64,000 nt of DNA from Usnea hakonensis (lineage: Eukaryota; Ascomycota; Lecanoromycetes; Lecanorales; Parmeliaceae). The position numbers were made by a program, and so were the translations under genes. The notes beneath the pieces are model-generated. The model was not told the DNA's origin and made no database searches. It saw nothing but the letters and a program-made list of their open reading frames with translations. Below are positions 23,608 to 33,542 of this stretch, piece after piece; position 1 is the first letter of the stretch; every line of letters begins with the position of its first letter. Location of the stretch: contig BLJB01000365.1 in NCBI GenBank assembly GCA_013423325.1, positions 62,001 to 126,000 on the forward strand. The letters run 5' to 3'.

Positions 23608-24075
23608 CGAATCGGACAAGCTCAGAGACATTGATCAAAACAAGCTGGTGGAAAAGTACTTCCTTTCTTCCCAAAGCTACAGTACTCTATGATATCGGCC
23701 GGAAAGAAAAGGCCGCTTCGCTGTCGCTATAGTATAGTATAATATAGTATAAATCCATAAGGCGGGAGTCTGCCGTTGATCTTGGAATGCGCCGCTCCTA
23801 CGTTGCTCCGAACTGGCGGGACGGCTTCCTAGAATTAGAATTAGTCGCATATAAAGTACCTTTACTTAGGATATTATTCCTCCGATTACCGTAAGTACTT
23901 ACCTTACCTTACTTTATTGTACCCGTTGGTGCAGATCATACCTATCTACTAGAGTAATAATTAATGTACTTACCTTACCTTACTCTAGCCATCGGCTATC
24001 CTTCGTTGCCGAGGGTCTACTTCTATATTGACTACTTTATCATGGATCATGAAAGATGGTGCCGAGAGAATTAGT

Positions 24076-24300
24076 TCACATTGAACTGACTTCTGCGTTA
24101 TCCTCGTACCCTTCATAGTAATATGGTGATAAGAGATCAAAAGCCTTTTGACTACTTATGAGCTCAAAACAGAGCGAGCATCGCCACTGTATCCAGCCAG
24201 CCGCTACCTTTTCTTCATCTGATGTTGTAGTCAACCACACGTGTGAAAAGGAGCATGAGCACAATGGATCTAGAACACTGTCATGATCAATCGTGAAAAG
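24076..24300 (-). CDS. Possible orphan exon with Cys/His pattern
   Basis: This 75-codon frame ends in TGA at 24076 and is open back to a TAA just upstream of 24,306, with no ATG. It includes PLCSCSFSHVWL, then WIQWRCSLCFELI, a CxC-His-x-Trp ... Trp-x-Cys-x2-Cys spacing that resembles a small zinc-binding fold. A start would need an upstream exon, and I found no clear donor. It could equally be chance or a fossil. Confidence 0.2.
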   Translation of the reverse strand, partial: LFTIDHDSVLDPLCSCSFSHVWLTTTSDEEKVAAGWIQWRCSLCFELISSQKAFDLLSPYYYEGYEDNAEVSSM

Positions 24301-25366
24301 CGCCAACTTTTTCTCTTAAACCTCTCGTGCCTGTTCGCGAGACTGCAGGTCATTCCACACTTGTCATCTTCTTCTAAAATTAACTCGTCTGAATCTATAT
24401 GATGGAGATATTGCTATGGTCCATTTTCCCGGGTAAAGGTTTGAATGAGAACATGCAGACCTTCGCATTGATGGAAGTCTATCTTAGGGGCAATCCCCAT
24501 TGGTACCGAATCTCCCGCAGTGGCCTACATACCAGCGGCTGTTGTTGGCTCAAACAATCGTTTTCAGAAAGAATGTCGCCCCAGTGGCGTCGAACTACGA
24601 CATCTCGTAAGGTCCAGTTAAACAATGCTACTACAAATCCATGTTCGACCCCCTTCATGTGTGGACTACATTGTTCTGACCGAATTTTAGCCACGAAGAT
24701 CTAGAGCCTACTGACGGGCGAGTCACACACTTGCTGATGACTGCGTGACAGGGGACTAGACTTTGCTGGCTACTCAGGAGAGCCAAACCTACATAATACG
24801 AAACGTATTCACGGAAGGTTTGTGACGCTAGCTGTGGCAGTCCCAAGTGGAGACTGCATTGTGCTTGGCAGGCGAGATTCCTATCGGCTGCAGCAACTGT
24901 TAATTGTCTGTGAGAATATCTCTCAAGCTTGCGAGAATTGCAATTCCTTCCGTTATGGTAACAATTACCGCGAAGTCCAAATTATAGCCGGGACGAACTT
25001 TTTGTCAAAAGCAGAGAACCTGCGCAGAGGAAATACTCGACGACTCCTCTCCTTTTGAATGGACTAGCTCTGTAATCCCCGAAGCTTTGCATCACTATGC
25101 TCACATTCCACATCAGCCCAACAAAGCGAATCAAAGCGCTCAAGTTTTTAAATCCATGAAACACGAGCACGGAGATAGAATATCAATACTACCGATCCGA
25201 TTCTTACGAGAGTGTGCCTCATCATCTACATACTTTTCATTTCTCTTCTGTCACTCCGGCAGCACCCGTCAGTGTAGCGTAGCAACCTTGCACGTCCCGA
25301 GAATTCATCTTTCAGCCATAGAGCGCTCTATGTACATGCGGGTGTCTGTCAATATGGCCATAGAGA

Positions 25367-26324
25367 TTATCTCTTAACCCACGCTGGCATTTTCCTTGCC
25401 TTCACATGACCAGGTTTCTTTCTTTCGACACGCCGAGGATCTCGAGTGACGCAACCCGCTAAGGAGCGAAGTTCATTAGCTTCTTCATGATTAGTGATTG
25501 ATTGAAGACTTACCCCTTCGCAACGCCGGCTTTAAAGCGGGCTCGAAGACCATCAACGCCTTTGCTGCCCCCAAGGTCATTGCCTCCGCTTGTCCTGTAC
25601 TACCGCCACCACTGACGAGCGCCCAGACGTTGTACTTGTCCATTCTACCAGTGACTTTTAGCGCCCACAATGCGCTCTCCCTGTCGTGAATCCTCCCAAA
25701 AGTGGTGTTGATGCTTTTGCCGTTCACCAGCACCTCCCCCTCCCCCTGCACGAGATAAACTTTCGCAGAGCTTGACTTTCGTCGTCCGACTCCGAAAGCA
25801 CGCCCGTCAGCATCGATGATGTTGGGTCTCTTCGTAATAGCGAAAGGATCGATATCACGTTTATAAATCTCCATTGCTTGTTTCAGAGGTGGGGGCATGA
25901 CAGCCGGGTGTATTCTGTTGAGCCGCCGTAGAACCTCAATAACCTTGTGATACTTAGAGGCTCGTACAGATTCGCCAACTAGGAGGCGGTACTGTGTGAC
26001 AGTCCGCCATGCTACCCGGGGAGCTTGGGCTGGCGCAACAGTAGGGAGGGTTTGGTACAGGCGCAGAAGGGCTAAGAGATCGAGGTATTTGTCTGTGGAG
26101 TCGGGTCTGCCCGTAAAATAGGAGGGCGACGCAGGGATGACCCGGGCGTTTTGAAGGTTGGCAGGAGGAGTTTGGGAGAGATCTATTGGGGGTGCAGCAA
26201 TGGCGGGAGAGGACCTAGTCGAGGTGAATGGTTGTATTCGCGAACGTCGTCGGATTTGACTCTGACAATTTGGACATTGGGCAGTCACTCGTGGTAAAAC
26301 ACGCCAACTTATCTTGATAGACAT
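25367..26324 (-). CDS. MRPS9: Mitochondrial small ribosomal subunit protein uS9m
   Basis: Two exons (26324-25514, 25458-25367; 55-nt intron) give 300 residues. This is the mitochondrial homologue of bacterial S9, whose C-terminal tail reaches the decoding centre. The N-terminus is Arg/Ser-rich and acid-poor, as expected for a matrix-targeting peptide, and is followed by a fungal extension. The S9 domain covers roughly residues 175-300 (AFGVGRRKSSSAKVYLVQG, GGSTGQAEAMTLGAAKAL). The second exon supplies the essential basic tail DPRRVERKKPGHVKARK. Head-to-head with eEF1B gamma across 327 bp. Confidence 0.96.
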
Positions 26325-26651
26325 ATCTTAAAGCGGTGCAAGCAGAAGTGGGCCGTGACTGAATTACATCTTTTGATAAGGTGAAGAAAACCAGAGAGGC
26401 CGCTGTATTGAAAGTAAATTACTTACGGAGTACTTTAAATACTTTAGGTAACTTGTATTTACTTCTATAGGTTGTGGCGCTAAACGGACAAGCGCGCCGA
26501 GGGAGCAAATCCTGCTAGCGCCTACTCGAAAGAGAGTAGTGCCAAAATAGCCTTCGCAGTCCACATCGCACACTCGAACACGCACCATCGCATTTCATAT
26601 TCCAGTCACACCCTCGCACGCCTTTCGTACATCTCATTCACCATCGCAAAT
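26325..26651. promoter_or_regulatory. Shared promoter of MRPS9 and eEF1B gamma
   Basis: A 327-bp head-to-head gap carrying CGGAGTACTTTAAATACTTTAGGTAAC at 26,428-26,454, a variant of the dispersed motif. Confidence 0.45.
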
Positions 26652-28219
26652 ATGTCCTTTGGAAAGCTCTACACTCGCGAGGCAGGTCTCCTGATGCTAC
26701 AAATGTTTATGGCGCCTACCTCACTAACATCACTTCTTCAGTCCAACGTTCGATCGAAGGCTATTCGAGCTGTTGCCAAGGCAAACAAGCTTGACCTTGA
26801 GATTGTTGACACCGACAAGTCCAAGGGTCCTCTCAGTACCGAGTATCTGAAGCTCAACAAGCTCGGAAAGATACCATCTTTTGTAGGAGCAGATGGGTAC
26901 GAGCTGACCGAGTGCATTGCTATTGCGATATACGGTACGCTACATTATCGACACTGGCAGTCTCCTCTCACATATGATGAAATATATTGTCCAATACAGT
27001 TATCCCTGTCTGAAGATTACTGTTGAGAAATACATACGCTCTGATTCCGTCTCGCTCTTGCCAACACTGAACGTGAACTAGTCTCAGGACAAAAGCTAAG
27101 AGTCAGCAGTCACCTCTCAGAATGAGAAAACTAGTCTTCTTGGCAAGACCAAGCAGGATTATGCCTCCATCGTCCGCTGGATGTCCTATGCTAATCAAGA
27201 GGTCCTTCCTGCCCTTGGAAGTTGGTTCCTCCCACTAGTCGGCCGCGAACCTTACAACAAGAAGAATGTTGAAGAAGGCAGCAAGAAAGCCCTTAAAGCT
27301 GTATCAGTCCTCAACGAACATCTTCTCGTACATACATACCTCGTTGGCGAGCGCCTTACCCTAGCTGACCTGTTTACCGCTGGTATCATCTCGCGCGGAT
27401 TCGAATACGTCCTTGACAAGCAGTGGCGCGACGAAAACCCGAATGTCACTCGATGGTACGAGACAGTCTGTAGTCAGCCGATATATTCCGATGTTGCAGG
27501 CAAGCCTGATTTTATCGACGAGGCCATTAAATATCAGCCTCCCAAGACAGAAAAGCAGGAGAAGCCTAAGAAGGAGCAAGCTTCTAAGGCACAGCCCAAG
27601 CCAACGGCCAAAGAAGTCGACGAGGAAGAGGAAGAGGAAGATAAACCAGCACCCAAGCCAAAGCACCCTCTAGAAGCTTTACCAAAGCCAACACTAGCTC
27701 TCGACGATTGGAAGCGCAAGTACTCCAACGAAGAGACGCGGGAAGTCGCACTGCCCTGGTTCTGGGAAAATTTCAATGCGGAAGAGTATTCGCTATGGAA
27801 GTGCGACTACAAGTACAATGACGAGCTTACGCAGACCTTCATGACTGCGAATCTAATTGGTATGCTTCTGTCACTCCACGCGGCCTTTTGGTTGTGTTGA
27901 TATCGATCATTAATCCTTAATTCTCTTCATAGGAGGATTCTTCACCCGCCTCGAAGGTTCCCGCAAATACATCTTTGGCTGTGCCTCTGTGTATGGCGTC
28001 AAGAATGACTCCGTTGTTCAAGGTGCGTTTGTCGTCCGTGGCCAGGAAGCTCTACCTGCCTTTGATGTCGCGCCCGATTATGAAAGCTACGAATTCACCA
28101 AGCTTGACTCCAGCAAAGCGGAAGACAAGGAATTCGTCAACGATCAGTGGAGCTGGGATAAGCCCGCCGAGGTTCAAGGGAAGAAATACGAGTGGGCTGA
28201 CGGGAAAGTATTCAAGTAG
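26652..28219 (+). CDS. Translation elongation factor 1B gamma subunit
   Basis: Four exons (26652-26681, 26742-26934, 27110-27859, 27933-28219) give 419 residues. eEF1B gamma anchors the nucleotide-exchange complex that recharges eEF1A with GTP. The N-terminus is a glutathione-transferase fold (AVAKANKLDLEIVDTD, LGKIPSFVGADGYELTECIA, then ANQEVLPALGSWFLPLVGR and YLVGERLTLADLF). A Lys/Glu/Pro linker spans about residues 220-265. The C-terminal EF1G domain follows (LDDWKRKYSNEETR, ALPWFWENFN, FTRLEGSRKYIFGCASVYG). The first intron only keeps frame with a GC donor (GAG|GCAGGT) paired with a CTAAC branch site and TTCAG acceptor. Confidence 0.95.
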
Positions 28220-28871
28220 ACCATTACTAGAATCGATAAGGGTGGAGGATTAAAAGGGTACAGAGCTGTTCCAGTACACTTGCTCCAGCACTGAGCGTCA
28301 TTTGAAGCGATTGACGACCTGATGGTCACCTCTTCCTTTGGCGACCGCAAGGCAGCTCGTTCACGAGACCTTAAAATCATAGATGTGGGTATAAACAAGC
28401 AGAACATTCACAAAGATATTATCAGTTTCTTAAATCATTACTGTCTAGCCCAGTAGAAGACTTTTAAGTATTTTCATTTATCTCGGAATCGCAGAGATCG
28501 AGGTAGCGGGCACCTCTCCTATTCTCTTGTCAGATAGCAAGTGACAGATTGAGAAATTGGCGTCATCTCCTCAAGAACCCTTAAGATCAAACGCTGGCTG
28601 CCTGACCAAGGTCCTACAACGGGTTGGTGGGCATTCAAAAAATATGTCCAGACCTTACGGCTTCAATTTCCCATTACTCATAGCTGCTCTATACACCAGT
28701 AGTGAGTGTTGTGCAAGTAGACGAGAAAGGCCTCTCCACGAAATTCCGAGCCGAGGGTCTAGAGGCATGATCAAAATTCGTCAAGTTCCCACTCGTCTCT
28801 CGAGGTCCCGTGACCAGGTAGTGGTGATGGCAGAGCCTGAAGGACCTCGGACCAACCTTTTAGAAGCGTTG
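28220..28871. other. Convergent 3'-3' gap
   Basis: This 652-bp gap between the eEF1B gamma and AOS1 stop codons has no supported gene or repeat. It is one of the few gaps without a GTAAGGTAC-type motif. Confidence 0.5.
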
Positions 28872-30304
28872 CTACCCCATGAGTGTTCCAGCTACTGGAA
28901 CGTCAATTGGAGGATCAAGCATTGAATCTAGCTTCTGAAAGACTGGATGTAGAGCATATACAGGTCCTTTAGATTCTTCGCCATCAAACAGTAAGAAGTT
29001 TTGGATTGGTTGTTCTCTCTGACCAAGAACGTTGATGACATCTTGGGCCAGCTGGCCCCCTAAGAAGGCCGTCACTGGCGCGAGCTCACTTCCAATGTTT
29101 TGCAAGAAGCTTCGAAGGAAGTCGCTACGCAAAGTCTCGGATGGGAGCTGCAATTCTTTGTGCTTCTCTGTTGCCAGGGTGGTGAAAAGCTCGAGATCAG
29201 CGTGTCTGTGTGTTGGCATTGCGCCAGAGAGGCTGTGAAATTCCCATAATGCTCTCATACAAGTCAGAAGGGGAGAGACCTGAAGCTTGCGTCTTCGAGA
29301 ATTAAGCTGGTCGCTAGGTAAAGGGGAGGTGTTCGCGAGCACCATCGGCGAATAGATTTCTCGCTTGGTGACCATCTCAATCACTTTCCCGTTTTCCTTC
29401 TTGGTGCTGGTCGCTACGATTGATCTTGTGAGAGTTTCTGCTGTCAGAGCTGTTGGTCGATTTGACTTTTCACGCTCGATTACGTAGTCATGCGAGATTA
29501 GGTCGGCAAAGATGTAGCCGTACAAGCCATGGGATCCTGATGCATAGAAGGGTCTGTTGCATAGGCGGCATGAAGCATTGATAGTTGACAGAGTTGCCAG
29601 ATCCAAATCGGTTGCGATAATCATGTCGAAAGGGGCAAAATACTCGGGTTGCTTCAGAGTAATGCCACCAGTGTCAATGCGAAGAGATACTCTGGGGTTG
29701 AGCCTCCTTATTTGAGGCGCTGCTGACTCCGCACGCTGTCGAACCCTTAGCTTTGGAGTTTAATTTTGATTTTTGGAAAAACGGAAATGGCATACATTCT
29801 TACCAATGTCTTGTTCAGAAACGAAGAATTGTGCTCCAAGGTCATCTTCTACGACGACCTGGCTGTCTTGCACAGTCAAAGAGCCTATTCCAGCAAGCAC
29901 AAGGTTCTTGGCAATCTCATTTGCAAGAGCTTTCATGGTGATGAGGAGAACATTGGCAGTTCGTAGCCTGACGAGTGGTGAGTCTATGGATAGACAAGCT
30001 ACAAGACAGGCTTGCCATACCTTTCCTGAGCTTTGACGCCCCACAAACGTATCTGCCGATCATACAAGGCAATCTCATCTGAAAACGGAAGGATCAGTGG
30101 ATTTGGATCGGGAGAAAGGGAGCAGGGGCATTGAGACACACCTGCGCTGATGGACTGAGATTGGTTTAAAGTGCCGGATTGCGGTTCGGACTGGTGTTGG
30201 AATGGGGTCTGATGGGTGAGATGAGCTGACAAGTCCCCGTTTGTGGTTGATGAGATTCCATTCGAGGCCCAAGGCTCTGGCAATGGCTGATGTTCGGAAT
30301 TCAT
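28872..30304 (-). CDS. AOS1: SUMO-activating enzyme subunit Aos1
   Basis: Four exons (30304-30142, 30078-30021, 29967-29796, 29735-28872) give 418 residues. Aos1 forms the E1 heterodimer with Uba2 that adenylates SUMO (Smt3) in the nucleus. After a Gln/Ser/Pro-rich N-terminal tail come EIALYDRQIRLWGVKAQERLR, the ThiF-type adenylation fold (NVLLITMKALANEIAKNLVLAG, GIGSLTVQD), FFVSEQDIGKNRAESAAPQI, FDMIIATDLDL and, near the end, FLGGQLAQDVINVLGQ. As expected for Aos1, there is no catalytic Cys domain like that in Uba2. Every junction keeps frame and family sequence. Head-to-head with the orphan at 31044. Confidence 0.95.
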
Positions 30305-31043
30305 GATGACGATGGTTTTGATTCTAGTGTTGTTGTGATTGGTTCGGTGAGAGGAAAAGGATAGACATGGGAGAGGTGGAAGAAGAAAGGTAAGAGAAGG
30401 GTGAGAAGAAAGACAAGAAGAGTAAGTTAAGGTACTTGGTGCACTTCTGTATCATAATAAGTCTATAAGACAACTTTATCTCATCTCATCTCATCTCATC
30501 AATTTTACTCGGTGCGCTGCAGGGGCCAAGGTAAGTAGGTAGGTACCTAGGTACTGAAAGGATACTTTAAGGCAGGCGGGATCGTATTCTACCCGCTGGT
30601 GTTTCCTTAGCTCGTACAGTACCCTAAGGTACCTTACGTTAGGATACGTTAGGGTACGCACCTAGACTACATTACGTTACTTTATTTCAGCCAGGGCACT
30701 CCAACAACACATAACCCCTCCATCGAAGCCGCCCTCGACTCCACTCCGACCTTATTTAGGTAAGTTTGATAGTGTCTATCTGGTTGGGATCAGTTTGTTG
30801 AAACCAATGTTCGAGTAGTCTCTACATCAGCTACATGCAACTGCTGAGCTAAAGTACTTCGGTACTTACCCACCTAAACCGTACGATATTCTGGCTGGCC
30901 GTCCCATGACAAGGCCATTTGCTTTGTCTACCATGGTGAGTTCACCTCTTACTACTAACATCAACCGCTTGTAAATCCTCCTTGCCCTGATTTGACATTG
31001 ACGGCCAAGCAAGTCTGGCAACTTCGACTTCCCACCCGCAACC
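30305..31043. promoter_or_regulatory. Shared promoter of AOS1 and the 31-kb orphan, motif-dense
   Basis: A 739-bp head-to-head gap. It contains TCTCA pentanucleotide units (30,478-30,500) and the densest cluster of the dispersed motif in the window: GTAGGTAGGTACCTAGGTAC near 30,535-30,555 and GTACCCTAAGGTACCTTACG with degenerate neighbours around 30,618-30,660. Confidence 0.5.
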
Positions 31044-32944
31044 ATGAGGCAAGCCCAATCTCCTTCTTTCGACGAGGCCTCCAACGTCATTCAAGAAGCT
31101 GCATCACATCGCAACGCTCGACGACACAGAACGGACGAAGTGCGGCGGTTGAGAGATCATATGAATCTGTCAGACGAGCGCCAGAGGCTGCGAGTGATGC
31201 GAGAAGAGATGAGGCGCAGGTCTGCGGCGGAGCCGAGGTCTTCGAATGGAAACAACTTTTCTGATACCCAAGCTCCCACATCCGCCGTGAGGTCTCGACT
31301 TGAGAATGTTCGGTATCGGGCCCGTCAGCGTGGCCAAGATCGAGCGACTCCGTCTGGCAGTGGGGGAACCGTGCAACAAGCGGTCGAGCGACTAAATGAA
31401 GCCAGCTCTAACCTTAGCTCACTACTCGGCCAACCAATTCCGAGTATAGGATCTCCTGACATGGGTTCTCGAGAATACTCAGGGGAGGCAGAAATGAACA
31501 GAAGACCGGCGAAGCGCCGAAGAATTGATGACGAAAATTCGTCTTCCGGTCATTTGAAAGGATTCAGCTACGGATACCGTGGCCAAGTTCTGTCGGGACC
31601 TCTGAAAATGGAGATTTTTAGCTGTGATGGTGGTTTACACGCAGAAGCAGCCAGGCATGGCAGAGAGTATTGGCCTGAGAATGTGCTCCGCAATGATAAG
31701 AGCGTCTACTGCACCGACAACAATAAATGTAATCTGATCCTACGGCACATGGGAGAGACCACGTTTTGCTTGAAGAAGCTTGTTATCAAAGCTCCCGAAA
31801 GAGGTTTTACAGCACCGTGAGCCTTCATCAGTGTCTGAATAAGTTGTTGAGCTAACGTTGTATGGTAGTATACAAGAAGGAATGGTCTTCATTTCTATGT
31901 CAGCTCCTGATCTCCTTAATCGCACTGCTCAGTATCAGATGCAGGACCATTATTCGCTCCAGGAAAACGAGGATCTGGGGCCTCTGTTCCCAGAAGATGC
32001 AAATGAAAGTCGGCCCCTTTCTCGCAGACGTGACTCGAGTACCCATAGAACAATTCCTTCCCCAATATCAAATTCAGCTGCTCAGCTCTATGGACAGAAC
32101 AATACCAGAAATGCCAGGACCAGCAGCCATCCTTTCCCACCCATCGATCTTAGTGATGGTTATACTCCACCTGCCCAGGATTCCGCTCCTCTAGAGCCTT
32201 CTGATTTCACAGTAACAACGTCTTGTAACGATCCATCTTCTGATGAAGAAGAACCGTCAAGTGCCGCCACGCTGGCTGATCGCCTCCGTCGCGACCGTCT
32301 TCAGCCACCTTATGAGATTTCGTCTGATGAAGATACAGAAGATGGCTTAGAGCGAAACATTCGACGTGCAAGAGTCTCGGGGGTTCCCTCAAGTGACAAC
32401 TACTTTCGGAGAAGCCACCGGAGGACGGAACCTAGCAAGATCGAGATTGTTGGTGCTGCAGATATCAGTGACGAGGCCAGAGAGAACAAGAAAACTCTGG
32501 TTCCACATGCTAGGTTCTTCATTGAGAGAAGTCGCAGGTATGCATTTTCTTAGATAAATCTCACTCTACTAAGTAATGAATTCTGGTCGTGAAGAAGAGT
32601 TTCGCGAGCCAGAAGTGTGTTTCACTCTTCAGAATTATTTCAAATTGTCTTGAGACTCCAATTCCTGCCTCGAAAGGAGAAGGCTGACTCTGAAATTTCC
32701 AACAGTGTGGTCAGTATCAAATTTGATCCACCTGTGTGAGTGTATACGTGTTTTTCTACTCTTCATTCTATCACCCATCATATTGCAGCAGCGGCCTCTT
32801 GGCTGACAAGAATCCCTCAGGTCCGGCAAATTCATCCTTCTGAAGCTATGGAGTCCTTCGTATGAACAAAATATTGATATTCAAAGCATCGTGGCGTATG
32901 GGTTTGCAGGACCGAGATTCTTTCCTGCTGCACGGATGATGTGA
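31044..32944 (+). CDS. Conserved fungal protein with discoidin-like C-terminal blocks
   Basis: Four exons (31044-31816, 31869-32537, 32595-32735, 32821-32944) give 568 residues. I know it only as a conserved ascomycete protein without assigned role. The N-terminus is charged and helical (RRLRDHMNLSDERQRLRV), followed by a nuclear-signal-like KRRRIDD. A conserved block follows around residues 175-285 (GYRGQVLSGPLKMEIFSCDGG, RNDKSVYCTDNNKCNLILRH, FCLKKLVIKAP). The middle is Ser/acidic and disordered, and the end is conserved (VVSIKFDPPVSGKFILLKLW, AYGFAGPRFFPA). The two conserved blocks together resemble a split galactose-binding/discoidin-type fold, which is inference. Exon 3 boundaries rest on frame and an ACTAAG branch site. 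Confidence 0.8.
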
Positions 32945-33542
32945 AAGCATGGCTGGATCATTGAGGAGTCAATTCGACGTAGCTGCTCCACCATACACTC
33001 GGAATCATGCCTCCATTATCCAAAAATCAAAGCCCGTGATAAATGTATATTACTGTTTGCGGATTCAATCCTTTAGCGACTGGACAGCTTTTCAGGTACC
33101 TTGTATTCTGACGACAAGTTACCCTACTCAAATTTGGATTTTCGTTGAAGGTACAACGATTACGTGGCTTGAAAAGTATAACTCCGACTGGTATCTTGGG
33201 CGATCAAAGAGAGATGGTGGCCAGTCACTCGAATGAAGAGGGCTAAAGTCGGAAAATCTCTGCTCACAAAAAAACAACCCCCCAATCGTGACTGCTCGAC
33301 GAAAATGGCGAGTAGTGTGCGCACTGTTGTCCTTGACATCCGACGCCTAGCTCTCGAAGTCTGAGAGACGAGAGAGCCTCCCACGCTAGCCTTTAATATC
33401 CTTCCTCCCCAAAATCCCTTTCCATTGGATCATCATCCCATTCATAAACATATCCTTTCACATATCCAAACCCACTCTCGATTCAGCTAATGTTTGGAAT
33501 GGCAACGCTGCTGTTTGTTCACGGGTGGAAACCCACACAAAC
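32945..33542. other. Convergent 3'-3' gap
   Basis: This 598-bp gap between the orphan and RFX1 stops shows no supported gene. One GGTACCTTG lies near 33,098. Confidence 0.5.

Larger units (their letters stand above)
19974..25366. other. Gene-poor 5.4-kb block
   Basis: No gene is supported in this stretch apart from the missing 5' exon of the Gln-rich orphan. It contains GA/CA-rich simple sequence (21,704-21,895), an ATGG tract (21,206-21,234), AT-rich DNA around 22,820-23,120, overlapping inverted repeats at 23,569-23,607, a TATAG-type tract near 23,728-23,755 and dense GTAAGTACTTACCTTACC-type motifs at 23,855-23,990. A minus-strand frame at 24,076-24,300 looks exon-like (listed separately). 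Confidence 0.5.

Noticed and set aside
24560..24640. tRNA-like B-box (AGTTCGACGCC) on the minus strand
   Set aside because: The T stem does not pair and no D arm or acceptor stem is found.
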